Source: an uncultured bacterium (lineage in GTDB: Bacteria > Cyanobacteriota > Vampirovibrionia > Gastranaerophilales > Gastranaerophilaceae). Taken from it: DNA of 21,093 nucleotides. The notes beneath the pieces are model-generated. The model saw nothing but the letters and a program-made list of their open reading frames with translations. It was not told the origin of the DNA and ran no database searches. Of this stretch, positions 14,351-21,093 are shown one piece after another. The stretch is taken from contig CAMVQX010000012.1 of the NCBI GenBank assembly GCA_947169755.1, positions 1-21,093 on the forward strand, written 5' to 3'. The number at the start of each line of letters is the position of its first letter. Position 1 is the first letter of the stretch. Made by a program: the position numbers and the translations under genes.

Positions 14351-16609
14351 ATGAAAACATCTGCAAATGAACTAGAAAATGAACTTTTTAAAAGTGTTTA
14401 TGAAAAAACACCCGATTATATAAAAAATTTAAATCTAATGGATTTTTCAGACAAAGGAGATTTTACATTTACACTAAAAAAAGAACATTTAGAACCATAC
14501 GACAAAGACAAAAATCCTGAAGGTTTAAACCTAAAAGAATGGTTTGCGAGTTATGCAAAAGAAGCAAAAGTCTCAACAGCAGGCATAAGAGGTCCTCAAA
14601 ATATCCTTTATCCGCAGGATACGCGATTCCCTATAAATTTGATAGGTATAGTACTTGCAACACTGGCAAAAGCCTTAGTTGCAAAAGAAAAATATAAAGG
14701 TAAACAAATAGTAAAAGTTGCCGGTCGAGAAGTAAGATACAATTCTGATTTATTTTTAGATGCAATATCAAGAATTCAAGCAGCAAACGGGATAAAAACT
14801 TTGGTTCCAAAAGGCAAAAAAACAATTCCGATTTGGCTTGCATCATTTTTAGCTTTCAAATTAGACTTGCTCGGCGGCGAATATATCACATCAAGCCACG
14901 GAATTTCGGTAAAGAACGCAACAAAAGATTTGAATTGCCAAGGCAGCCAGTATTTACCTGAAGAATCAATGGAATTTGTAAATAAAATCCAAGAAATATT
15001 TGATTTCACAGAGAAAAAAGGTTCATATGAAATAAAAATCAGCGCCTCGGATAACCCGTTAATTGATGAAAATGTACTCGGACAAATTGATGACGGAGTA
15101 GATTTATACGTTGAATATTTGAAATCAGGTGTTGCACAAGACTCAAGTTTGAATTTAATAAACACATTGAAAACAAAAATTGCCATAGAAAATGTTGGCG
15201 GCTCTGCATACAGAACACTAAGCAGAGTATTAAAAAAATTAAATATCTCTGACAAGTTTGTGTGGTTTAATACCGACGAAGATCCATTTTTCCACTCAAT
15301 CGGGAAATACAACCACACCCCAAAAGGAGAAGAAGCCTTTTATGATTACTCGGTTGACGCAACTGTAATAGCAAAAAAACAAAACGGAGAGAAGTTTTTC
15401 CCTGTTATAGAAACGCTTAATTATGATAAAAAATTAAAAGATATGCCAATTGGGACAGTAGTTTTAATAACAGATCCGGATCACGACAGATTAACAATAT
15501 GCCAAACAGAAAATATATCAAAATCTCAAGCATTACAAAATGCAGGAATTGATTTTATAGAATTAAATAAAGACACAATTTTAACAGTATTTACTGCTAA
15601 TCAGGCATTTTTAATGCTTATGGATTTCTGGGCAAAACAACTAAAATCTCAAAATCTTTGGAATAATCATCCAAGATTTATGATAAAAACAACAGCTTCA
15701 GCAATTTCATGGGACGAATGGGCTAAAAAACAGGGAGTTAATGTAGTAAACGTTCCGGTAGGCTTTAAAGAAATCGCAAACATCATGAAGAAAGTAGAAT
15801 TAAAACTAAAAAAAGCACCGAATAATAACGTTGTTATTGATGATGTATTTTCAAATCCTATTAATTTGGGAGTAAACCCAAGGTTACTTTTTGCAGGTGA
15901 AGAATCCGGCGGTATGATAATGGGTTGCGAAGAACTTATCAAATCTCAACACGGAAGATTTGCGGTTGCAATGAGGGAAAAAAGTGCAACAGAAGCTATA
16001 ATTGTTGCATCAGCTCTTATTGCTAAGCTGCAAAACAAGCCTTTATCCGAATATTTAATTCAAATATTTGAAGAAAATAATATAGTAGGGAGATTTGATA
16101 CCAGAGTTGATATTGCCTACTACAATGAATCAGAGCCTGATATTAACAAATTAAAACAGGAAAAAGTTGCAGGAGAAGAAAAGAGAACAAAAAATGATCT
16201 GTTTTATCTTTCAATGGCAATTGCTGTAAAACAAGGGAAAATGAAACTCGAAGAAGTTAAAGAAGTTTTAAATAACGCATTTAAAAATTTAAATTTCGAT
16301 AATCTTATTTCAATAAAATTTGTCGGTGACGGAACATATCTTGAATTCTCAGATAAATATATTGAAATCCGCCCTTCAGGAACTGATGCCAAAACAAAAG
16401 CCTACGGCGGAGGAAGTAACAAATCAATAATTGAAACATATGCAAATATTCTTGGAAATTATTCAGGTGACCGAACAGAACTTCACAGAAAATTTGTTGA
16501 TGATATATTCTATAGCAAAGCAAAAGATTACGCTATGGAGTACTATCTAGCATTTGTAGATAAAGATGCTAACAAAGAGCCATTTGAAATTCCGGAGTAC
16601 AAGTTTTAA
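14351..16609 (+). CDS. Alpha-D-phosphohexomutase superfamily protein (phosphoglucomutase/phosphopentomutase-like), 752 aa
   Basis: The product is a predicted phosphosugar mutase moving phosphate between C1 and C6 (or C5). All four family sites are present. The phosphoserine loop is TSSHG (180-184, Ser182), in place of the common TASHNP. The metal site is DPDHDR (D375, D377, D379). The sugar-specificity loop is GEESGG (516-521). The phosphate-binding loop is RPSGTDAKTK (from R674). An early GIRGPQ takes the place of the usual GxRG. At 752 aa it is longer than the usual 450-580; the extra length lies in the first domains and in about 75 residues after the phosphate loop. Substrate cannot be assigned. 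Operon position with deoC allows phosphopentomutase, but phosphoglucomutase is equally possible. The start is set by AGAGGGGG at 14338-14345. The stop codon abuts the metF ATG. Confidence 0.87.
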   Translation: MKTSANELENELFKSVYEKTPDYIKNLNLMDFSDKGDFTFTLKKEHLEPYDKDKNPEGLNLKEWFASYAKEAKVSTAGIRGPQNILYPQDTRFPINLIGIVLATLAKALVAKEKYKGKQIVKVAGREVRYNSDLFLDAISRIQAANGIKTLVPKGKKTIPIWLASFLAFKLDLLGGEYITSSHGISVKNATKDLNCQGSQYLPEESMEFVNKIQEIFDFTEKKGSYEIKISASDNPLIDENVLGQIDDGVDLYVEYLKSGVAQDSSLNLINTLKTKIAIENVGGSAYRTLSRVLKKLNISDKFVWFNTDEDPFFHSIGKYNHTPKGEEAFYDYSVDATVIAKKQNGEKFFPVIETLNYDKKLKDMPIGTVVLITDPDHDRLTICQTENISKSQALQNAGIDFIELNKDTILTVFTANQAFLMLMDFWAKQLKSQNLWNNHPRFMIKTTASAISWDEWAKKQGVNVVNVPVGFKEIANIMKKVELKLKKAPNNNVVIDDVFSNPINLGVNPRLLFAGEESGGMIMGCEELIKSQHGRFAVAMREKSATEAIIVASALIAKLQNKPLSEYLIQIFEENNIVGRFDTRVDIAYYNESEPDINKLKQEKVAGEEKRTKNDLFYLSMAIAVKQGKMKLEEVKEVLNNAFKNLNFDNLISIKFVGDGTYLEFSDKYIEIRPSGTDAKTKAYGGGSNKSIIETYANILGNYSGDRTELHRKFVDDIFYSKAKDYAMEYYLAFVDKDANKEPFEIPEYKF

Positions 16610-17434
16610 ATGAAATTAAAAGAAATATATTCACAATTTGCAATTTCATTTGAAGTATTTCCGCCCAAAGCCGAAAACAAAAACCTGTTTGAGGAATTAA
16701 AAACACTCAAAAGTTATAATCCTGCATTTATATCTTTGACATACAGTGCTGGCGGCAGTAATAACAAATCATTTGAACTGATAAAAGATATCAAAAATAT
16801 AGGATTTGATATAATGCCGCATTTTACCTGCATTTCTTCATCGAAATCGGACGTAGAAGATAATTTAAAAGGAATTGAAGAAATAAATATTGACAAAATT
16901 CTTGCATTACGCGGAGATATTCCGGATGATATAACTTTAATAAAACAAGATTTTCACTACGCTAATGAACTTGTAAATTTTATCAGAGAAAAGACAGATC
17001 TATCAATAGCAGTCGCCGGTTACCCGGAAGGACACATTGAAAGTCCGGATATAAAAACAGATATCGAAAATTTAAAAAGAAAAGTTGATGCAGGAGCTGA
17101 TGTTATATTCACACAATTATTTTTTGATAATGGAAAATTTTATGATTTTCAGGAACATGTCCAAAATGCCGGCATAACAATACCTATTATAGCCGGGATT
17201 ATGCCTGTTATAAGCAAAAAACAAATTAATAAGATGACATCGCTTGCAAAAATTTCTATCCCAGCAAAACTGCAAACTGCATTAGACGATTATGATGATT
17301 TAAAAAGTTTTGGAATAGATTTTGCCACAAAGCAGTGCGACGACTTAATTAAAAACGGAGTTTGCGGTTTACACTTCTACACCTTGAATAAATCCTATTC
17401 AACGGCTAAAATATTAGATAACATAAGGAGATAA
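16610..17434 (+). CDS. metF: Methylenetetrahydrofolate reductase
   Basis: MetF is a cytoplasmic flavoenzyme that reduces 5,10-methylene-THF to 5-methyl-THF, the methyl donor for methionine synthesis. The 274-aa TIM-barrel protein has the N-terminal ISFEVFPPK (Glu14-Val-Phe-Pro-Pro), matching the catalytic Glu region of E. coli MetF. SLTYSAGGS, PHFTCISSS, ILALRGDIP (folate and FAD contacts) and FTQLFFDNGKFYDF follow in the expected order. The length is slightly below the roughly 296 aa of E. coli MetF. The ATG directly follows the mutase TAA, with no gap. The nearest ribosome site, GGAG at 16594-16597, is 12 nt away, so expression probably depends on coupling to the mutase gene. Confidence 0.93.
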   Translation: MKLKEIYSQFAISFEVFPPKAENKNLFEELKTLKSYNPAFISLTYSAGGSNNKSFELIKDIKNIGFDIMPHFTCISSSKSDVEDNLKGIEEINIDKILALRGDIPDDITLIKQDFHYANELVNFIREKTDLSIAVAGYPEGHIESPDIKTDIENLKRKVDAGADVIFTQLFFDNGKFYDFQEHVQNAGITIPIIAGIMPVISKKQINKMTSLAKISIPAKLQTALDDYDDLKSFGIDFATKQCDDLIKNGVCGLHFYTLNKSYSTAKILDNIRR

Positions 17435-17436
17435 AA

Positions 17437-18093
17437 ATGGAAAATTTGAACAAACATATTGAACACACATTGTTAAAACAAGATGCAAAATTGGAAGATT
17501 TTATAAAACTTTTTAACGAAGCAAAAGAGCATAAATTTTTAGGCGTTTGTATCAATCCAAATTATGTAAAACTGGCAAAAGAAAATCTAAAAGGCAGCGA
17601 TGTAAAAGTTGTTACTGTTGTTGGGTTTCCACTAGGCGCAAACAGACCTGATGTAAAAGCTTTTGAAACTTCAAAAGCCTTAGAAGATGGTGCTGATGAA
17701 ATTGATATGGTTATTAATGTTACCGCTATAAAGAATAAAGATTACGATTTTGTGCTAAACGATATAAAAACTGTTAAACAAGCTTGTAAAGATAAACATT
17801 TGAAAGTAATTTTAGAAACAGATTTATTAGATAAAGATGAGATAAAAAAAGCTTGTGAATTATGTATTGAAGCAAAAGCAGATTTTGTAAAAACATCAAC
17901 AGGTTTTGTAAAAGGCGGTGTCGGTGCAAAAGCTGAAGATGTTGAATTAATGTACAAAACCGTATCTCCATACGGATTAAAAGTAAAAGCATCCGGCGGA
18001 ATAAGAGATAAAGAAACTGCAATTGCTATGCTTAATGCCGGTGCTGAAAGACTCGGGACAAGTTCCGGTGTAAAAATAGTAGAGGAAAAATAA
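17437..18093 (+). CDS. deoC: Deoxyribose-phosphate aldolase
   Basis: DeoC splits 2-deoxyribose-5-phosphate to glyceraldehyde-3-phosphate and acetaldehyde during deoxynucleoside catabolism. The 218-aa barrel has the Schiff-base lysine in FVKTSTGF (Lys152), the proton-relay Asp in EIDMVIN (Asp90) and the second active-site lysine in KVKASGGI (Lys184). GVCINPNYV and VVGFPLGA near the N-terminus are family signatures. The length matches short DeoC enzymes. AAGGAG (17425-17430) lies 6 nt before the ATG, and only 2 nt separate it from the metF stop. It closes the mutase-metF-deoC operon. No nucleoside phosphorylase is in the window. No hairpin terminator is visible after it. Confidence 0.95.
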   Translation: MENLNKHIEHTLLKQDAKLEDFIKLFNEAKEHKFLGVCINPNYVKLAKENLKGSDVKVVTVVGFPLGANRPDVKAFETSKALEDGADEIDMVINVTAIKNKDYDFVLNDIKTVKQACKDKHLKVILETDLLDKDEIKKACELCIEAKADFVKTSTGFVKGGVGAKAEDVELMYKTVSPYGLKVKASGGIRDKETAIAMLNAGAERLGTSSGVKIVEEK

Positions 18094-18097
18094 AAAA

Positions 18098-18130
18098 TAA
18101 ATAATTTGATGCATTTGCCTATGATATAAT
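18098..18130 (+). promoter_or_regulatory. flhB promoter region: extended -10 box and a sigma-28-like site
   Basis: TGATATAAT (18122-18130) is an extended -10 element with a perfect TATAAT, 19 nt before the flhB ATG; no good -35 is seen. Overlapping it, TAAA (18098-18101), exactly 15 nt and GCCTATGA (18117-18124) match the sigma-28 consensus TAAA-N15-GCCGATAA at 10 of 12 fixed positions. Which is used is unknown. Confidence 0.45.
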
Positions 18131-18149
18131 AATTATTAAGGAATAGAGT

Positions 18150-19226
18150 ATGGGTGACGAAGATAAACAATTTGATGCCACTCCGAGAAAGCTCGAACAG
18201 GCAAGAAAAGAAGGACAAGTTGTTAAGTCAAAAGACTTTTCAACTGCTATATCATTACTTGTTCTTTTTTCGGTAATTTTCGGACTTGCCCCCTTTATTT
18301 GGGATCAAATTGTACAGCTTTATACGCTTTTGTATGAACAAATACCAAACGGTCACATATCAGATATCGGAATGACATATATTACAACAGTAACCCTAAA
18401 GTGCACAGTATTAATCATCGGGCCTATACTTTTTATCGCTTGGTTTATGGCAATACTTGCCGATTTTATACAAGTCGGGCCGCTTGTTGCAACAGCACCG
18501 CTTGTGCCCAAACTGGATAAACTCAATCCGACAAAATACTTTAAAAACCTAATGTCTGTAAAAACTCTTTTTGAATTATTTAAAAATATAATAAAAGTTT
18601 TGCTTTTGGGATTTATAGGTTATAGCGTATATATGGATCATATAGAAAATATTTTGATGCTTGCCGCTATAGATAATAATTTTGCTGTTATGATTGAATT
18701 CGGAAAACTTATAACCGAATTTATCTTCAAAGCCTGCTTAGCCTTCCTTGTAATTTCGGCAGCTGACTACGGCGTTACTAAATGGAAATTTTTAAAAGAC
18801 CAAAAAATGTCTTTCAAAGAAATTAAAGATGAATACAAAAATACAGAAGGTGATCCAAATGTAAAAGCAGCCCTAAGACAGCGACGTATGCAAATGTTAC
18901 AAAGAGGTATGATGGATTCTGTTCCTGATGCGGATTTTGTCGTAACTAATCCGACACATATAGCCTGCGCACTAAAATATAAAGCCGAAGAAATGGCATC
19001 TCCGATGCTTATCGCTAAAGGTACAGAATTAATTGCTAAACAAATTATTTCAATAGCTAAGGAACACGGCGTACCCGTTATTGAAAATGCGCCGGTTGCA
19101 AGAGCTTTATACAAAATGGTAGACTTGAATCATCAAATCCCGCCGGAGCTGTATAAAGCAATAGCTGAAATTCTATTATTTGTATACAAGTTAAAAAATA
19201 CTTCAAACAATGGAAATATAAATTAA
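18150..19226 (+). CDS. flhB: Flagellar/type III export apparatus protein FlhB
   Basis: FlhB is the export-gate protein that switches substrate class during assembly of the flagellum. The 358-aa product starts with the family signature DATPRKLEQARKEGQVVKSKD. Four membrane segments follow, at about 31-50, 78-108, 140-160 and 188-210. The cytoplasmic domain has the autocleavage motif NPTH (Asn267-His270), in almost the same position as in Salmonella FlhB (Asn269-Pro270). ADFVVTNPTHIACALKY and APVARALY complete the domain. AAGGA (18138-18142) sets the start. A non-flagellar type III homologue (YscU/SctU) is possible, but the flagellar reading is favoured because a FliA-like sigma factor follows 27 nt later. 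No other flagellar gene is in the window. Confidence 0.92.
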   Translation: MGDEDKQFDATPRKLEQARKEGQVVKSKDFSTAISLLVLFSVIFGLAPFIWDQIVQLYTLLYEQIPNGHISDIGMTYITTVTLKCTVLIIGPILFIAWFMAILADFIQVGPLVATAPLVPKLDKLNPTKYFKNLMSVKTLFELFKNIIKVLLLGFIGYSVYMDHIENILMLAAIDNNFAVMIEFGKLITEFIFKACLAFLVISAADYGVTKWKFLKDQKMSFKEIKDEYKNTEGDPNVKAALRQRRMQMLQRGMMDSVPDADFVVTNPTHIACALKYKAEEMASPMLIAKGTELIAKQIISIAKEHGVPVIENAPVARALYKMVDLNHQIPPELYKAIAEILLFVYKLKNTSNNGNIN

Positions 19227-19232
19227 AATCTG

Positions 19233-19252
19233 TGATAAAATAAATTTATAAT
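19233..19252 (+). promoter_or_regulatory. Candidate -10 elements directly before the sigma factor gene
   Basis: Two candidates exist. TATAAT at 19247-19252 is 7 nt before the ATG at 19260 and would give a leaderless mRNA. TGATAAAAT at 19233-19241 is an extended -10 that would start about 12 nt before that ATG. Neither has a clear -35, and co-transcription from flhB is also possible. Confidence 0.35.
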
Positions 19253-19253
19253 C

Positions 19254-19916
19254 ATGGTTATGGAAAATCAAAATAAATTACAAGAATATATAGATTTAGT
19301 TCAACGTGTGGCGAAGATAGAACAAAGAAGAATCCCTTCACATATGGTTGACTATGAAGAATTGGTCTCTATTGGTATTTTAGCTATACAAGTGTTGATT
19401 AAGAATAAAACCCCGGAACAACTTGAAAGATACAATGCTGCGTATATTGCAACTGCAGTCAGGTGGGCTATAAGAAATGAATTAAGAATAAGATATAAAT
19501 GGTATTCACTAAAACATCAGGCTGAAGAAGAGTATGATGAGGAAGAAACAGTTGAAGGTATGGATATGCAAAAGGCAAAAGTTCGTGAAGCCATTTACGA
19601 AACTGTTTTGTCTATTGATGGTTTAGCTGCAGCTGCAAGTGATAATGATTCTCCGTTTGACTTTTTGAAGGATAATCACGCACAACCTGACGAACAAGCC
19701 GAAATTACTGAAATGGGCCGTATGATAAGAGCCGCGATATCAAAGCTCCCAGCAAAAGAGAGGACTGTTGTAGAATACAGATTTTACAGGAATATGCAAG
19801 TAAAAGATATCGCACGACAAGTGGGGCTTTCTCCATCTCGTGTTACACGTATTGTTCAGTCATCATTAAATGCTGTCAAAGAATATTTAAACGCTCACGA
19901 GCAGTATGGTTTCTAA
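19254..19916 (+). CDS. Sigma-70 family factor, FliA/SigF-like
   Basis: This is a predicted alternative sigma factor with regions 2 and 4 and no region 1. Region 2 (about residues 26-80) includes DYEELVSIGILAI and the -10-recognition helix RWAIRNELRIR. A variable acidic linker (about 88-150) joins it to region 4 (about 165-215), where LPAKERTVVEYRFYRNMQ leads into the helix-turn-helix VKDIARQVGLSPSRVTRIV. The SPSRVTRI form is close to the ESRVSQI of FliA. At 220 aa it fits the FliA class. Two start codons (19254, 19260) are possible and neither has a ribosome site. Adjacency to flhB suggests control of flagellar genes; the exact class is inference. Its TAA stop overlaps the stop of the convergent nucleotidase. 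Confidence 0.88.
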   Translation: MVMENQNKLQEYIDLVQRVAKIEQRRIPSHMVDYEELVSIGILAIQVLIKNKTPEQLERYNAAYIATAVRWAIRNELRIRYKWYSLKHQAEEEYDEEETVEGMDMQKAKVREAIYETVLSIDGLAAAASDNDSPFDFLKDNHAQPDEQAEITEMGRMIRAAISKLPAKERTVVEYRFYRNMQVKDIARQVGLSPSRVTRIVQSSLNAVKEYLNAHEQYGF

Positions 19917-21093
19917 TCAATAACGGTTATTCTTCCATCATCTTTTATTTCTATCGGAGTTGTTTGTTTTTTAATATAATCGCATGTTAACTTATCTTTA
20001 TCAAAATCAAATTTTTCATCTATTCTATTTGTTTCAATAAAGTTCTCAAAGATTCCATCGCCGCCGGTAGCCATAAAGTCATCCATTGCTACGGTGTAAA
20101 TTTTGTCACTCGGGTGATTTATATCAATTTGAGTCTCTTGTCCGCTTTTATTTACAAAAGACATAGATTTTACTTCGCCATTTTTAGTAACTGTATATTT
20201 TATTCCGGAAGCCATAATTATTCCGGGCTTATTTCCGGGGTCATTAAATGATTTGGCACCCTTCTTGATTGCATCAACAATTTCTTTTTCTGAAAGTTTT
20301 AATTTAACCATGTTATTTTTTAGCGGAACAACATCAAATACTTTGCGCGAGTCAATTTGTCCTGCTTCAAAAAATCCTCTGAAATTGCCGGCACAAGAAA
20401 GTGCAATATCAACATCCAACTCTTTTCTCGCGGCATCAAGAATAAAGAAACCATGTGGATTTGGTTCAACTAAACGATTAGCCACCGGCTCTTCAGCAAA
20501 AGCAATATTTCCAAGCTGTTCAGGTTTACCTAATATCTGATCAAATACGCCTTGCAAAACTTTATTACATTTAAATTCACTTGATTCAGAAACATTATTT
20601 TGAACCTTAATTATTGTACCTGTTTCATCATTCCAAGTTAGTTTCAGATTTCCGAAATATTCACCATCTTTTCCGGCTTGGGTAATAATAACAGGTTCAC
20701 CTGTTTTAGAATAAATCAGGTTTTTACCCTCTTCGACGCCTTTAAGCAAATCATGTGTATGACCGCCAATGATAACATCAATACCAGCAACTTCTCTTGC
20801 TATTTGCTGATCCTTTGTCAATCCGCAATGAGAAAGCAATATAACCTTATTTATACCTTGTTTTTTGTATTCATCAACAAGAGATTGAAGATCAGGTAAT
20901 GTTTTTGAAAAATCATCTACACCAATCTGCTTTCTTGATTCGTTGTCACGGATTCTTTCATGTAAATCCGGAGGCGCTAACCCGATAATTGCGTACTTAT
21001 GACCATTTTTTTCGGTTACAAAAGATTTTTCAACAATGCCATCTAAAGGATTACCTTTAGGTATTTGCAAATTCATACCTAAGCTTTTAAACT
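19913..21093 (-). CDS. 5'-nucleotidase / 2',3'-cyclic phosphodiesterase (UshA family), 5' end cut by the window edge
   Basis: The product is a metallophosphoesterase that probably dephosphorylates nucleotides outside the cytoplasm. The reading frame stays open to the right edge (residues FKSLG before the Met at 21076), so that ATG is internal and the first metal-binding motifs and any signal peptide lie outside. The visible part has VILLSHCGL and IIGGHTHDLL, the last metal ligands of the phosphatase domain. A 5'-nucleotidase C-terminal domain follows, with SCAGNFRGFFEAGQID, FDVVPLKNNMVKLKLS and DDFMATGGDG, equivalent to the substrate-binding landmarks of UshA. It ends convergently with the sigma gene, sharing the CTAA stop overlap. 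The exact nucleotide specificity cannot be read from this part. Confidence 0.88.
   Translation of the reverse strand, partial: FKSLGMNLQIPKGNPLDGIVEKSFVTEKNGHKYAIIGLAPPDLHERIRDNESRKQIGVDDFSKTLPDLQSLVDEYKKQGINKVILLSHCGLTKDQQIAREVAGIDVIIGGHTHDLLKGVEEGKNLIYSKTGEPVIITQAGKDGEYFGNLKLTWNDETGTIIKVQNNVSESSEFKCNKVLQGVFDQILGKPEQLGNIAFAEEPVANRLVEPNPHGFFILDAARKELDVDIALSCAGNFRGFFEAGQIDSRKVFDVVPLKNNMVKLKLSEKEIVDAIKKGAKSFNDPGNKPGIIMASGIKYTVTKNGEVKSMSFVNKSGQETQIDINHPSDKIYTVAMDDFMATGGDGIFENFIETNRIDEKFDFDKDKLTCDYIKKQTTPIEIKDDGRITVID

Noticed and set aside
14776..15318. 180-aa minus-strand open frame inside the mutase gene
   Set aside because: It mirrors the codon bias of the mutase on the other strand; the mutase motifs are intact, so this is a shadow.
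17742..18218. 158-aa minus-strand open frame across deoC and the flhB start
   Set aside because: It is antisense to two well-supported genes, covers their active-site regions and has no ribosome site or recognisable domain.
19918..19931. AATAAC-G-GTTATT inverted repeat near the sigma/nucleotidase junction as a terminator
   Set aside because: The stem is short and AT-rich and no T-run follows on either strand.
1..21093. CRISPR arrays, tRNA or rRNA genes, insertion sequences, att sites
   Set aside because: No spaced direct repeats, transposase or integrase sequences, or RNA gene signatures were seen, and all gaps are under 170 bp.

Overview
The window is a low-GC bacterial chromosome segment, densely coded, with gaps under 170 bp, no rRNA or tRNA genes, no CRISPR array and no mobile element. 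Several proteins point to a non-photosynthetic relative of the Cyanobacteria (Melainabacteria/Vampirovibrionia, perhaps gut Gastranaerophilales). The SMC head reads LLKGFTTVSGPNGSGKSN and ScpA has a DPWNIDIVDV stretch, both of cyanobacterial flavour. A metzincin has the HExGHxLGxxGHS spacing that I recall from cyanobacterial proteins. No photosynthesis gene is present. This placement is inference from remembered family features, not a search.

Layout. 1-74: terminator of a gene lying off the left edge. 75-1955 (-): a large protein with an alpha/alpha-toroid-like C-terminal half, function unknown. 2048-8131 (+): a tightly overlapping operon smc-scpA-scpB (chromosome condensation complex) followed by a membrane-anchored TPR/metzincin protease. 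8182-8778 (+): a hypothetical protein. 8849-10222 (+): an FAD-dependent oxidoreductase with a four-cysteine cluster. 10309-10605 (+): a small double zinc-ribbon protein, sharing a bidirectional terminator with a convergent 99-aa hypothetical. 11121-12920 (+): typA/bipA. 12917-14270 (-): two tandem paralogous PlsC-type acyltransferases. 14351-18093 (+): a phosphohexomutase-superfamily enzyme, metF and deoC in one operon. 18150-19916 (+): flhB and a FliA-like sigma factor. 19913-21093 (-): the 3' part of a UshA-type 5'-nucleotidase that runs off the right edge.

How the genes work together. Smc, ScpA and ScpB form one complex and overlap in sequence, so they are almost certainly co-translated. 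The two PlsC paralogues would act in phospholipid acylation. The mutase and DeoC could form a deoxyribose-phosphate salvage step if the mutase acts on pentose phosphates. FlhB and the sigma factor suggest a flagellum or another type III export system; a sigma-28-like promoter sequence lies just before flhB, so the pair could form a feedback loop.

Regulatory features worth attention are very short or possibly absent 5' leaders at several genes, two overlapping divergent promoter pairs, palindromes at the typA and zinc-ribbon promoters, and two convergent gene pairs that share an identical CTAA stop-codon overlap. No clearly new multi-gene system was found. The least explained parts are the 626-aa toroid protein, the smc-operon metzincin, and the hypothetical genes at 8182 and 10938.
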